64,000 nucleotides of DNA. Origin: CAYTLW01 sp964438735. GTDB lineage: Bacteria; Myxococcota_A; UBA9042. Shown piece after piece: positions 36,180 through 45,390 of the stretch (position 1 is the stretch's first letter; each line of letters starts with the position of its first letter). A model generated the notes under the pieces. It was not told the origin of the DNA. It did no database searches and saw only the letters and a program-made list of their open reading frames with translations. The position numbers and the translations under genes were made by a program. Location: contig CAYTLW010000028.1 of NCBI GenBank assembly GCA_964438735.1, positions 1 to 64,000 on the forward strand. The letters are read 5' to 3'.

Positions 36180-36350
36180 GGCGGACTCCTGACGCATGGT
36201 CAACGGTCTACCCCTTTCCACCATCGGACGGAAGTGCGGTCGGCGATCGACGCGCCCGGCATGCGCCACGTCAGGTCCACCTGTCTTGTTGTGACGGGGG
36301 GGGCGTGATACGTGTTTTCGTCCTGTTTGCCGCTGTGATTGGGAGCCATC

Positions 36351-37604
36351 ATGTCCAAGGTCGCCGAGTTCTGGCAGCGCTTTCCTGTGCTGTTCTTCGT
36401 GCTCACCGGAGCCCTCCTCTACATCGGCAGCACGGTCGCCGGTGACCTGGGCCGGCTGGCCACCTACGTGTACCTGGACACGCCGGAGCCGCTGGAACGG
36501 GTCCAGGAGACGGTGCTCGCCGCCGCCGAAGATGACCTGGCCAAGGCGCGGGGCGTGGTCGGCGCGTCGTGGCCCTACGCCTGCAGTCTGAATCCGGACA
36601 GCGGCAAGATCGACTTCGAGGAGGCCTCCTGCGCCAACGCGCTCAATGAAAAGACGCCCTGGCCACAGACCGCTCGCAAGACCATGACGGCGTTGATGGC
36701 GCTCAATCTGAAGGTCGGCGAGCTGCGCCTGGCCGCCGCTGGCTATGACGGCGATGCCGATCGCTCGGCCTGGTCACATTTCTCGGGCGGCCGTGCGGTG
36801 GGCAAAGTGGCCGACGGCCGTGCCATGCTGGCCAAGTTGGACGTGAGCGGCGAGGACAAGGACAAGATCAAGCCGCGCCAGCTGATGCGCCTGGCGGCCA
36901 TGTCCGTGGCGCTGGCGACCAGCCAGGCCGACACGGCCAAGGGCTTCGAGGAGTCGTTGACCGGCCATGCTTATCGCACGTTCACGCGGGTGGCGACCAG
37001 CGCGGCGTTTGCGCTGCTCTTCTTCATGGTCCTGGGTGTGGCCCAGGCCGGATTGCGTCGCGGCGGCTCGACCTGGCGCTGGCTGTGGGCCCTGGTGGTG
37101 GCTCTGAGCGTAGCTTTTGTGGCTGCCCCGGACGCCTTCTCTTCCTTCGACCTGCGGGCGGCCGGTGAAGGCAAGAACTCCGGCGGCGCCCTGCTGGACG
37201 CCCCGGCTATCGTCCTGTCGCAGATCATGCACTTCGTCGCCCAGGTCTTCGCCGGCCTGTTCTCGGCGGGTGCGGCGGCGCGGGCCCTGATGCTGGGCTT
37301 GTTTGGCCTGCTCTTCTTCCGTCGCACGGCCCTGGGTGCGCTGTTCGCCATCTACGCCCTGTTGTTGCTGCCCCACTGGTTCGACGGCAGCGGCTGGGCG
37401 TCCAGCCTGGTGTTCAGCCCCTTCAATCCGGACGCCTTCGAAGCCTCGGTGCTCCTGCCCCTGCTGGTCTGGCTGACGGACATCGCGGTGGTGCTGCTGG
37501 CGGCGCTGCTCTCCCTGGGAGCCTGGGAGGTGCTGGGCACGGCCGCGGTCGACCGGGCAGAGGCGCTCATGGACGAGGTCGTGGACGAAGAGGAGGTGGC
37601 CTGA
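36351..37604 (+). CDS. Multi-pass membrane protein of unknown function (first gene of coupled operon)
   Basis: The protein has 417 residues; the ATG at 36351 follows GGGAG. It has one N-terminal membrane segment (about residues 12-28), a 170-residue extracytoplasmic region containing two cysteines (C-S-L and S-C-A-N-A, likely a disulfide), then about five further membrane segments over residues 215-400, and an acidic C-terminal tail (D-E-E-E). No family is recognised. Its TGA overlaps the ATG of the next gene by one base (37604), and that gene overlaps the third by four bases, so the three proteins are made together. Confidence 0.7.
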   Translation: MSKVAEFWQRFPVLFFVLTGALLYIGSTVAGDLGRLATYVYLDTPEPLERVQETVLAAAEDDLAKARGVVGASWPYACSLNPDSGKIDFEEASCANALNEKTPWPQTARKTMTALMALNLKVGELRLAAAGYDGDADRSAWSHFSGGRAVGKVADGRAMLAKLDVSGEDKDKIKPRQLMRLAAMSVALATSQADTAKGFEESLTGHAYRTFTRVATSAAFALLFFMVLGVAQAGLRRGGSTWRWLWALVVALSVAFVAAPDAFSSFDLRAAGEGKNSGGALLDAPAIVLSQIMHFVAQVFAGLFSAGAAARALMLGLFGLLFFRRTALGALFAIYALLLLPHWFDGSGWASSLVFSPFNPDAFEASVLLPLLVWLTDIAVVLLAALLSLGAWEVLGTAAVDRAEALMDEVVDEEEVA

Positions 37605-37912
37605 TGCGCACCCACAAACTCCTCAGCCGACTCGCCCGCGGTCTGTGCGTGTTCGCTTTGTTGCTGCCTTTGCTGGTCGGCTGCGCGCGCGATCGCTTCG
37701 CCACAGAGAACAAGGAGCCACCGCCCGTCGCCGAGAAGCCCCTGCAAGTGCGCGAGGCGGAGCCCGAGCCCGAGCCGGAACCCGAGCCCGAGCCTGAGCC
37801 GGCGGCGCCTGCCTTCGGCGAGGAAGAGGGCGAAATGCCCGCGGCGGCTCCGGCAGGTGGCGCCGATGCCGCGTCGTCGCGGTTCCGCCCGCTGCTCACG
37901 GTGCCCGCATGA
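37604..37912 (+). CDS. Small acidic lipoprotein with Glu-Pro repeat
   Basis: The protein has 102 residues. The lipobox is L-L-V-G-C (Cys27), followed by A-R-D-R-F-A-T-E-N-K. A run of nine E-P dipeptides then forms a stiff acidic rod, followed by an E-E-E-G-E patch and an Ala/Gly tail. Too small for an enzyme. The D-R-F-A-[TS] motif directly after the anchor is shared with the next lipoprotein, which suggests a common partner or a shared origin. The start overlaps the previous stop (TGATG). Confidence 0.7.
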   Translation: MRTHKLLSRLARGLCVFALLLPLLVGCARDRFATENKEPPPVAEKPLQVREAEPEPEPEPEPEPEPAAPAFGEEEGEMPAAAPAGGADAASSRFRPLLTVPA

Positions 37913-38757
37913 GAGGCTTTGATGGGGTCCCGATGGGACGCTTCCTGGCCGGGGTCGCAGGACTCTGCCTGACCCTGGCAGCCTGCCATCCCACCGACCG
38001 TTTCGCCTCGTCGTCGGCCACTGGCGAGAGCGCCAAATCAGCCATCGATGGCCAGACCGTCGTCGACCTGGGCGTGGGATCGTCGCGCCCCGTGGCCATG
38101 CCCAACCTCTTCGGTGGTCAATGGCCCGGCGTCAGCGGCAGCGAGCGGCCGCGTGGGCTGACCTTCCGGGCACGCTCCGCTCCCTCCAGACCGGCCCGGG
38201 CGCCCGGCAAATACGGCAAGAGCGATCGCTGGAAGAAGAAGGATCGCTGGAAGAAGAAGGATCGTTGGAAGAAGAAGGATTACCGCAGCAAGAAGAACGA
38301 CTGGCGAAAAGACAAGCGCCCGGCCAAAGCCGAACGTCATCGCTGGCCGTCAGAAGACGCCGCCGCCAAGGGAGAGCCGGGCACGGCCTCGGCCTTTGGC
38401 GCAAAGGCGGCCAAGGCGCCACGTGGTGCCAGCAGCCTCATGGAATTGCTGGCAGCGAGAAAAGGGCGCAGCGACCTGGATCGGGCCAAGGTCCAGGTGG
38501 ACAGCATGGTTCGAGAAATGCAGCGCATGATCGAGCGCATGAAGAGGGTCGGCGACAATCCCCGCCGCCTGGCCCGCATGTCCAAACGCTTCCAGCGCTA
38601 CGCCGAGCGCATGAAGAAGCGGGGCGACCAGATCACCAAGGACCTGTCCAAAAGCGACAAGAAGGAGCTGGAAGCCTATGCCAAGAAGGAGGTTGAGCCC
38701 CTGATTGGTGATTTCGTGGCCGCCATGGTCAAGGCGCAGAAGGCGAACGCGAAGTAG
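37909..38757 (+). CDS. Basic lipoprotein with DRWKKK repeats
   Basis: The protein has 282 residues; it starts in an ATGA overlap with the preceding gene, and a second in-frame ATG at 37933 is possible. The lipobox is L-T-L-A-A-C (Cys26), followed by H-P-T-D-R-F-A-S. Around residues 104-145 three exact D-R-W-K-K-K units (18-bp DNA repeats, 38224-38277) merge into a Lys/Arg-rich stretch. The C-terminal 110 residues are a long basic, probably coiled-coil helix (R-M-I-E-R-M-K-R-V-G; D-K-K-E-L-E-A-Y-A-K-K). Its strong positive charge contrasts with the acidic lipoprotein encoded just before it, so they may bind each other or tether acidic polysaccharide or DNA. No known family. Confidence 0.7.
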   Translation: MRGFDGVPMGRFLAGVAGLCLTLAACHPTDRFASSSATGESAKSAIDGQTVVDLGVGSSRPVAMPNLFGGQWPGVSGSERPRGLTFRARSAPSRPARAPGKYGKSDRWKKKDRWKKKDRWKKKDYRSKKNDWRKDKRPAKAERHRWPSEDAAAKGEPGTASAFGAKAAKAPRGASSLMELLAARKGRSDLDRAKVQVDSMVREMQRMIERMKRVGDNPRRLARMSKRFQRYAERMKKRGDQITKDLSKSDKKELEAYAKKEVEPLIGDFVAAMVKAQKANAK

Positions 38758-38837
38758 CGCCGGCGACGGACCGAACGCCGGCAGGTGACCCCCGGGCCCG
38801 CTGGTGCTAGAAGAAGGGCGCTCGATCGGTGGTGCCT

Positions 38838-39746
38838 ATGTATTCAACCTCCCTCAGCCGCGCGTACCGAGAACGTCGCGACGCGATGACGGAGAGCTTT
38901 CCGGCTGGCATGGCGTTCCTGCAGGCGCTCGAGGTCCTCTGCGAGGGCGAGACCGGCTTCCACATGGGCACGGCGAAGAACGTGCAGTTCTACCTCCACG
39001 AGTCCTTCCTCTTCCACCTGCGGCTGATGGAGCCCCACTCCGACACCCCGGTGTTGATGTTGTCGCCACAACATCACGGTCAGCTGCGCGATGGCACCCA
39101 CGACGGTTCGCACCTGCTCTTCCGTCGGCGCATTCATAAGGTGATATCGACCCTGCGCCTGACCGGTATGCACGTCATGCGTCAGCAGCGGGGCTACCGG
39201 ATCTCGTGTACGACCCCGTGGACCTTCTTCGATCTCTTCGCAGGACAGCTGCTGGATATCGTGCGCAGCGGCGAGAGCGGACCGTTTCAGGTCGACCTCT
39301 TCGACAAGCCGGACGAGCGCAAGCGACGTCGTCGTCGTCGTCGCCGTGGCTCTGCGACGGAGCGTCGAGTGCGAGATGTGGGCGAGCGCATGCTGCTCAT
39401 GGCTGCCGAAGTGGACGACGCGCTGGGCGTGCTGACTGCCGAATTGCAAGATCGTCTCGGCGGCGAAGTGAGCCTGCACGCTGCGGCGGGCCTGGCCTTG
39501 CTGGAAGCTGCCGGTGCCGCGGGCGATGAGTCGACCACCTGGCGCGCCGAGTCGGTGGCCGAGGTCGTACGTCAGGCACTGGCCGATGGGCCCGCGCGAG
39601 GCGCCAAAGCGGCGGCGCCTGCAGGCGGGACCGATGCAAACGCCGAATCGGCCGAGGGCGAGGCGCCGCTTGATGGCGAGGCCGTGGTCGAGGCACCCGA
39701 GTTGGAGGAGCTCGAAGCCATGGTCATCGACGAGGCCGAGCGTTGA
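38838..39746 (+). CDS. Hypothetical protein with polyarginine run
   Basis: With the ATG at 38838 the protein has 302 residues; GTG codons at 38829 and 38832 are alternatives. There is no signal peptide or membrane segment. Residues 1-155 look globular and well conserved in composition (F-L-Q-A-L-E-V-L-C-E-G, F-F-D-L-F-A-G-Q-L-L-D-I-V). A block of about ten Arg residues (39318-39352) could be a nucleic-acid-binding patch. The remaining 130 residues are Ala/Glu-rich, with an acidic C-terminus. It is followed by the second assembly gap. No recognised family. Confidence 0.55.
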   Translation: MYSTSLSRAYRERRDAMTESFPAGMAFLQALEVLCEGETGFHMGTAKNVQFYLHESFLFHLRLMEPHSDTPVLMLSPQHHGQLRDGTHDGSHLLFRRRIHKVISTLRLTGMHVMRQQRGYRISCTTPWTFFDLFAGQLLDIVRSGESGPFQVDLFDKPDERKRRRRRRRRGSATERRVRDVGERMLLMAAEVDDALGVLTAELQDRLGGEVSLHAAAGLALLEAAGAAGDESTTWRAESVAEVVRQALADGPARGAKAAAPAGGTDANAESAEGEAPLDGEAVVEAPELEELEAMVIDEAER

Positions 39747-39766
39747 AACCTCCAACACGGTGTGGA

Positions 39767-39866
39767 NNNNNNNNNNNNNNNNNNNNNNNNNNNNNNNNNN
39801 NNNNNNNNNNNNNNNNNNNNNNNNNNNNNNNNNNNNNNNNNNNNNNNNNNNNNNNNNNNNNNNNNN
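39767..39866. other. Assembly gap of 100 N
   Basis: A placeholder gap. It removes the promoter, start codon and signal peptide of the lipoprotein gene that resumes at 39867. Confidence 0.95.
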
Positions 39867-41045
39867 GCCCTGAGCGGTTGCCTGGACTGGCTGCCTTCGC
39901 CCGACCCGCCGCCGTCGGTTCCGCCACCTCCGAATCGCACCACACCGGATCGCGGCACGGACGCTGGACCTGTCGGTGCGGACGTGGCTCCAACCGGCAA
40001 TCGCACGGCGCCATCGCTGAATCCGCAGAGCTTTCCACCCATCCAGGGCGCGCTGGCGCTGGGCAATGAGACGGGCAAGGATCGCGTGATTCGCATCCGA
40101 TCCCTGCTGCCGAGCGTGCGCCTGGACTGCAAGTCGGTGACCTCTGCGCCCGCCGCCATGTTGTCGAAGGCGCTCTTCTCCGGCGCCAAGGCCTGGCTGC
40201 TGCCGCCCGGCCGGGCCATGCCCATCGACGCGCCGGCCATGGTCGGCGGCTCCTGTCGCACGCTGCTCATCGACGGCACGGATCTGCCGCTGCACATCCT
40301 GTTCTGGGATGCCAGCGAGTGGCCCGCCACTTCCATGCCATCGACGGTGAACGGCGCCGCGCCCGGGCGGCTCGTGCGCCTGGTGGACGTGGAGGGTTCC
40401 ATCGAATTGGGTGCCCATGACGCGGTATTCGGTGGGCTGGGTACGATCGATCCACCTGTAGCGCCCGCCTGCAAATTGCCGGGTGAAGACGCCGCCCTGG
40501 CCTGGGCCGAGCCGGCGCCGACCGGGGCCCTGGAGATCACCTCGCGGGTGGACGCGCCGGACGGCTGCATGGCGCTGGGCCTCAAGACCGGTCAAGGGCC
40601 GGCGACCTGGTACCTCTGCCTGCCCGTCGGCAGCTTCCCCTTCGAGGTGGGCGACCAGGTCTACGCGCAGGTCCTGCTTGGCGGGCACGGCGACGGTCCG
40701 GTCAAGGGGATGCAATGGCAGGCCCAGGACGACGGACGCCTGCTGCGCTTTGGCATCGGTGGTGAGCCGGTGCTCTTCGACGGCGGCGCGGCGAAGGTCG
40801 AGCGGGTGCCCGGGTGCGCCGGCCAACATGACGACTGTGGCACGCTCTCCTTGCCCTTGCGGGTGGTGGTCAGCGGGGACGCGCAGGCGGATAACGTGGC
40901 ATCTGGCGGGCAGCTGGCCGTGGGTGCCGGTGTGGTGCGCGTGGTTCGAGCACGTGAATTGCCGGCGATGAACAAGGCCTGCCTGGCGGCGGCACCGGCG
41001 GGGTTGATCCGGATCGAGACGGTCTGGACGGTGTCGGCGAAGTGA
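39867..41045 (+). CDS. Lipoprotein of unknown function, 5' end lost in the assembly gap
   Basis: The frame is open from the gap and reads A-L-S-G-C immediately after it, the end of a lipobox, so only about 20 signal-peptide codons are missing. The mature part has about 390 residues. A Pro/Thr/Asp linker is followed by a mixed beta region with several cysteines (L-D-C-K-S, G-S-C-R-T, P-A-C-K-L, G-C-M-A-L, W-Y-L-C-L, P-G-C-A-G-Q-H-D-D-C-G). The pattern suggests two related beta-sandwich units with disulfides. No known family. The stop is 14 bases before the start of the VWA lipoprotein gene, so the two form an operon. Confidence 0.65.
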   Translation, partial: ALSGCLDWLPSPDPPPSVPPPPNRTTPDRGTDAGPVGADVAPTGNRTAPSLNPQSFPPIQGALALGNETGKDRVIRIRSLLPSVRLDCKSVTSAPAAMLSKALFSGAKAWLLPPGRAMPIDAPAMVGGSCRTLLIDGTDLPLHILFWDASEWPATSMPSTVNGAAPGRLVRLVDVEGSIELGAHDAVFGGLGTIDPPVAPACKLPGEDAALAWAEPAPTGALEITSRVDAPDGCMALGLKTGQGPATWYLCLPVGSFPFEVGDQVYAQVLLGGHGDGPVKGMQWQAQDDGRLLRFGIGGEPVLFDGGAAKVERVPGCAGQHDDCGTLSLPLRVVVSGDAQADNVASGGQLAVGAGVVRVVRARELPAMNKACLAAAPAGLIRIETVWTVSAK

Positions 41046-41059
41046 GTTGGGGGGCTGTG

Positions 41060-42802
41060 ATGGCTGCGATGTTTGAAATCATGGACCGATGGCGCGAGCG
41101 GCACCCCTGTTGGCCGGCCCTGCGCGTGGCGCTGCTGGCCGCTGTGCTGGCGACCGCCGGCTGCGTGGTCAACCCGGTGCCGACGCCCGGCGATGAGGCC
41201 GCGGACTACAGCAAGAGCACCACGAACATCGGCGGCGGCGGCAGCGCGACTTCGGGCGCCGATGCCGGCGCTGCGGCCCCTCCCCAGACCGCAGATCCCG
41301 ATGAATCCGCAAACGACAGCGACGGCAACAAGGCGTTTGCTGGCCTGGGTCAGGCCGGGGCGCAGGATTTCGGTCTCTTCCGCAGCATCCTCGAGGCGGG
41401 CCAGGTGCCCGGCCCCGGGACCATCGACGACGTGGGTTTCTTCGCCGAGCATAAGCTGGACTACCCGGCGCCGAAGTGCGGCCAGCAGGTGTGCGGTCAC
41501 GGACTGCTGGGCGAGATGGGCAACCTGATCACCGGCTCCACCTGCACCCTGGTTCAGCTGGGGCTGAACACCCCGCTCGACGTCAGCAAGCTCAAGCGGC
41601 CGCCGCTGCACGCGGTGCTGGCCCTGGATCGCAGCCTGTCCATGCAGGGCGCGCCCCTGGACCACGTCAAGGTGGGCGTCGCCGGCATGATCGACGGCTT
41701 GAAGGCCGGCGACCGGGTGTCGGTGGTGGCGTTTTCCAACCAGGCCGAGGTGCTGCTGGAGGCCGAGAAGTTGACCGGCGGCGGCGCCGGCAAGCAGGCG
41801 GTGCAGGATGCCATGGGCAGCGTGATCGCTGACGGCAAGACCAACCTCTACGACGGCCTCTTCCAGGCGTATGCGCTCGCCGCTTCACACCATGTCAAAG
41901 GCATGGAGTCGCGCGTGATCCTGCTCTCCGACGGCGCCGCCACAACCGGACTGTCTCAGCCCGGCAAGCTGGTCTCCCTGGCCGCCGGCTGGGCCAAGAA
42001 GGGCATCGGCATCACAACTATCGGGCTCGGCAGCGCGGTGGACCTGGGCGTACTGCGCGACCTGGCCGAGGTCGGCGGCGGCAGCTTCCACTTCGTCGAC
42101 AAGCCGGCGGCGGTGGAGGAGATCTTCGTCGAACAGTCCAAGACCTTCATGGTGCCCGTGGCCCTGGATGTGCGCATCGACGTGGAGATTGGCGACGGCT
42201 GGGTGGTCGGCGGTGTCTACGGCACCAACGGCTGGAAAGGCACGGCCGACGCCGGGCTGATCACCATTCCCAGCCTCTTCCTGGCCGGTCGCACCGACGC
42301 CAGCAAGCCCCTGGATGGACCGCCGGGTACGGGCCGACGCGGCGGTGGCGGGGCCATCCTGCTGGAGCTGATGCCCCTGCAGGGCGTGGTCGATGGCGGG
42401 CCCTGGGTGACCCGCATGACCCTGCGCTGGGTGCACCCGACCACGGCCAAGGAGCACGTGCAGGTCATCGAAGTGAAGAAGGGGTGGTCCGGTCAGGGCG
42501 CGCCACCGGGCGGCTGGTTCAGCGGTCCGACCGTCGAAAAGGGCTTTGTGATGTTGAACATCTACGCCGGCTTCAAGCTGGCGGCGGAGCTGGCCGCAGA
42601 TGGCGACCCCGGCGCCGCCAAGGGCGTATTGATCGCCCTGCGCGATGCGGTGGAGACCTGGCTGGCCGATCCCAAGCACAGCACGCCCGATCCCGACATC
42701 GACGACGACCTGAAGTATGTCGATCTCTTCCTGAGCAACCTGGCCGGTTTCGGCCAGCAGACGCCCATCAGCAAGCCGCCGGAGCCCTGGCCTGTGGATT
42801 GA
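41060..42802 (+). CDS. VWA-domain lipoprotein
   Basis: The protein has 580 residues; the ATG at 41060 follows GGGGGG five bases upstream. The lipobox is L-A-T-A-G-C (Cys35), followed by a Gly/Ala/Asp linker. The von Willebrand A domain (about residues 180-360) has the full MIDAS set: D190-R-S-L-S, Thr in G-K-T-N-L-Y-D, and Asp in L-L-S-D-G-A. It therefore should bind a divalent metal and a protein ligand. Downstream strands (residues about 370-540) resemble the beta-sandwich region found after VWA in secreted proteins, with a cysteine pair in the linker (K-C-G-Q-Q-V-C-G). It lies 14 bases after another lipoprotein gene. Inferred role: adhesion or assembly at the surface. Confidence 0.8.
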   Translation: MAAMFEIMDRWRERHPCWPALRVALLAAVLATAGCVVNPVPTPGDEAADYSKSTTNIGGGGSATSGADAGAAAPPQTADPDESANDSDGNKAFAGLGQAGAQDFGLFRSILEAGQVPGPGTIDDVGFFAEHKLDYPAPKCGQQVCGHGLLGEMGNLITGSTCTLVQLGLNTPLDVSKLKRPPLHAVLALDRSLSMQGAPLDHVKVGVAGMIDGLKAGDRVSVVAFSNQAEVLLEAEKLTGGGAGKQAVQDAMGSVIADGKTNLYDGLFQAYALAASHHVKGMESRVILLSDGAATTGLSQPGKLVSLAAGWAKKGIGITTIGLGSAVDLGVLRDLAEVGGGSFHFVDKPAAVEEIFVEQSKTFMVPVALDVRIDVEIGDGWVVGGVYGTNGWKGTADAGLITIPSLFLAGRTDASKPLDGPPGTGRRGGGGAILLELMPLQGVVDGGPWVTRMTLRWVHPTTAKEHVQVIEVKKGWSGQGAPPGGWFSGPTVEKGFVMLNIYAGFKLAAELAADGDPGAAKGVLIALRDAVETWLADPKHSTPDPDIDDDLKYVDLFLSNLAGFGQQTPISKPPEPWPVD

Positions 42803-42814
42803 ACGACCCTCGGC

Positions 42815-43333
42815 TCAAGGCGTCGTCTTGGCCGGCGCGCGTACGATGGCGATGACCTTGCCGGCGACGCCGTTGGGGATGGGAAAGCTCATCACGTAGT
42901 GGGCGATCCGCCAGCGATTGCCGGTCCGAATCAATGTGCCGCTGCCGCGAACCGCGCCGTATTTGGCGTTGTGCAGCTGCTCGTCGAACCAGGCGGTGCG
43001 GCCCGATGGAGACAACATCACGTGCCGGCGCGTGGCCTTGTACGTCCACGCCTTGCCGCGCTCGAAGTAGGGCATGGCGAAAGACTTGAACGCGGCCAGA
43101 TCCCAGCGCTCGGTCGCGTCCGTGCCGATGAACACCGCATCGGCTGCGAAGTGGCCGAAGTAGCGGCTCGCGTCCGCCTGTGCCGCGGCGAGGTGCCAGT
43201 CGTCCAGCACCTGGTTGACCGCGGGCTGCTGTGTTGCCAGACCACCGGTCCTGGGTTGCGCCGCGCCGGCGCAGCAGCCGGCCATGAATCCCAACGTCAG
43301 CGCCAGGATCAGCCCCGTCCACCAGCATTGCAT
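42815..43333 (-). CDS. SnoaL/NTF2-like domain lipoprotein
   Basis: The protein has 172 residues. The ATG at 43333 follows GAGGAGG and begins a signal peptide ending F-M-A-G-C (Cys20); the longer frame to 43372 is rejected. The mature part matches the SnoaL-like (NTF2-fold) pattern: V-L-D-D-W-H-L-A-A-A-Q-A-D, F-A-A-D-A-V-F-I-G-T-D, then W-R-I-A-H-Y-V-M-S-F-P-I-P-N. This fold binds small hydrophobic molecules; catalysis cannot be judged. It is divergent from the small membrane protein gene at 43464. Confidence 0.75.
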   Translation of the reverse strand: MQCWWTGLILALTLGFMAGCCAGAAQPRTGGLATQQPAVNQVLDDWHLAAAQADASRYFGHFAADAVFIGTDATERWDLAAFKSFAMPYFERGKAWTYKATRRHVMLSPSGRTAWFDEQLHNAKYGAVRGSGTLIRTGNRWRIAHYVMSFPIPNGVAGKVIAIVRAPAKTTP

Positions 43334-43463
43334 GGCATCCTCCTCCTCTGCGCGTGGAGATTCAGTAGTCATCTCCGCTGATTACGCACACAACGGAGGC
43401 GGGATTGCGTCGCGGCATCCCAACATGGTGTCACAACCCGCCCAGCCGCAGGGAGGCCGAATC

Positions 43464-43745
43464 ATGCATCGACTCTTCGTCCGCATCGAGCGTTTTCTCC
43501 ATCATCCCTGGGTGCGCATCGCCATCGCGCTCAGCCTGGTCGTCAGCAGCGTCTTCGAGATCATGGAGGAGCTCGGCGGCGAACCTGACGGGATGGGCAG
43601 CCATCATGGGGTGCTCATATTTGGCGTTGCGATGGTCTTTCGCGCTTCCACAGAGGTGATGCTCGAGTTCATCGAGACCCACCACGCATTCGAGGGGCAA
43701 AAACGGTCGCCGGTGAATGAGGGTCGGCGCCGCGACGAGCACTAG
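43464..43745 (+). CDS. Small membrane protein, hypothetical
   Basis: The protein has 93 residues; the ATG at 43464 follows GGGAGG. It has two hydrophobic segments (about residues 15-30 and 48-65) separated by a Glu/Gly/His loop (M-E-E-L-G-G, G-S-H-H-G), and a charged C-terminus (R-R-R-D-E-H). No family recognised. The stop is two bases from the convergent gene at 43748. Confidence 0.6.
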   Translation: MHRLFVRIERFLHHPWVRIAIALSLVVSSVFEIMEELGGEPDGMGSHHGVLIFGVAMVFRASTEVMLEFIETHHAFEGQKRSPVNEGRRRDEH

Positions 43746-43747
43746 AA

Positions 43748-45298
43748 CTACAGACAGGCGAGCAGTTCGGCCTTGCACTTATCCTTCTGGCAGGTGTTCT
43801 TGCAGGCTTCCTTCTCTGCGCCCTCGGGTTTCTTGTCGCAGACTGGATTGCAATTCACATCGTTGCAGATGACCAACTCGAGGTGCGCGGTTGCGTCCTT
43901 GAGCGTGGCTTTGCCCAGGCATTCGTAGTAGCAAACGCCGCCGTTCTTGCCGCCCTTCATGCACTCGCCGACGCAGGGCCAGATGGTCAGGCACGCCCCC
44001 TGGCCCTTGGGATCGGCGCACTTCAGCACCGGCTGCAGGCAGGCCTTTGGGTCGCCCTTCTTCTTCTTGTCGTCGCAGGCCAGGGTCTCGATCAGCGCCT
44101 TGGCTGACGCCTTGGTGCCCTTGTGCAGGCACTTGTACAGGCAGGCCCCTCCGTTATCGCCGAGCTTCATGCATTCGTGTGTGCAACCGGTGAGTTCGGC
44201 GCATGTCTGCTTGCCGCTGGGATCGGCGCAGATCAGGAGCTTGTCCATGCAGGCCATGCCGTCCTTCTCCTTGCTGGAGTCGGCGACCACGGCGCAGGCG
44301 AAGGCGTCGGCATATTGCTTCTGCGCGGTCTTGGTGCCGTCGGCGTAGCACTTGCCCGAGCAGGCGATGTTGCCCATGCCCTTGTCGCAGTCGCTGACGC
44401 AGTCGATGAGTTCGTAGCATTCATCCTTGCCGACCTCGCCATCGGCGGCGCAGGCGAGCAGCGGTTGGATGCAACCGGCGATGATGTTCTCGCCCTTGCC
44501 GGCGGCGAGGCACTTGGCATAGGCGTCGAACTGCTGCTGGGCCTCGGCGGAGAGATCGGCATAGCAGTCGCCGTTGCACTTGAGGAAGTCGTTATCGGGC
44601 TTCTGCTGGCATTTCTCGATGCAGGACCAGCCATCGCTGCAGTCGTCTTTACCGACGGCGCCATTGGCGTAGCAGCCATATGCCAGACTCACGCACTTGC
44701 CGAAGCAGTCCTTGCCGCATTGTTCGGCCTTGTCCTTGTCCTTGATGCCGGCGCAACCCGGCATGCAGTCGCCCCAAAGGCATTGTGCGAAGGGGGTGAA
44801 CTTGGCCGAGAGGAGGCTGGTCGCCTGCTTGGTGCACAGCTTTTCGCAGCCGGGTTTGTTGTCGAGATCGCAGGCGATGAAGGCGCACTGCAGGAGCACA
44901 TCGCAGCTCTGGTACTTCTTGTCCTTGTCGCCCGCCGTGTCCACCGGTCCGCTGTCCTTGGTCGTGGTGCCGCCGCCGTCCTTGGTCGTGGTGCCGCCGC
45001 CGTCTTTGACCCCACCGCCGCTGTCCTTGACGGCACCGCCACCGTCCTTGATCACAGTGCCGCCGTCGCTCTTGACCGTGGACCCGCCGCCATCCTTGGT
45101 GGTGCCGCCGCCCTTGCCGTCAACCGTGGTGGCCCCGTCCTGGCCTGCCGGGGCGCCATCGGCGAGCGTGCCGCCATCCGACGCGCCGCTGCCATCGCTG
45201 ACGCCGATCTGACCGACCACGGACTCATCGTCGGTGGAGCCGCAGGCGCAGAGGATCAGGGTCAGGGCGAGGGCGAAGAATCGAGTCGGGGCGGGCAT
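43748..45298 (-). CDS. Cysteine-rich lipoprotein with Gly/Asp/Thr/Lys linker
   Basis: The protein has 516 residues. The signal peptide ends L-I-L-C-A-C (Cys19). Residues about 25-125 are a long low-complexity linker of D-G-G-G-[TS]-T-x-K repeats. The rest contains eight to nine modules of about 45 residues with paired motifs C-x(3)-C and C-x-x-x-C-x(5-9)-C, for example C-D-V-L-L-Q-C-A-F-I-A-C and C-Y-A-D, reminiscent of helical cysteine-pair repeats and unlike the CTDC type of the giant proteins. Function unknown; disulfide-rich surface protein inferred. Confidence 0.75.
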   Translation of the reverse strand: MPAPTRFFALALTLILCACGSTDDESVVGQIGVSDGSGASDGGTLADGAPAGQDGATTVDGKGGGTTKDGGGSTVKSDGGTVIKDGGGAVKDSGGGVKDGGGTTTKDGGGTTTKDSGPVDTAGDKDKKYQSCDVLLQCAFIACDLDNKPGCEKLCTKQATSLLSAKFTPFAQCLWGDCMPGCAGIKDKDKAEQCGKDCFGKCVSLAYGCYANGAVGKDDCSDGWSCIEKCQQKPDNDFLKCNGDCYADLSAEAQQQFDAYAKCLAAGKGENIIAGCIQPLLACAADGEVGKDECYELIDCVSDCDKGMGNIACSGKCYADGTKTAQKQYADAFACAVVADSSKEKDGMACMDKLLICADPSGKQTCAELTGCTHECMKLGDNGGACLYKCLHKGTKASAKALIETLACDDKKKKGDPKACLQPVLKCADPKGQGACLTIWPCVGECMKGGKNGGVCYYECLGKATLKDATAHLELVICNDVNCNPVCDKKPEGAEKEACKNTCQKDKCKAELLACL

Positions 45299-45390
45299 GG
45301 CTGCCTCCAGGAACGATCGGGTCGGACGGTGGGTCCGATCTCGGATCGCCCGTGGAGCTTAACGCATTGTCGGCCTCGCCGTCGGAAACC

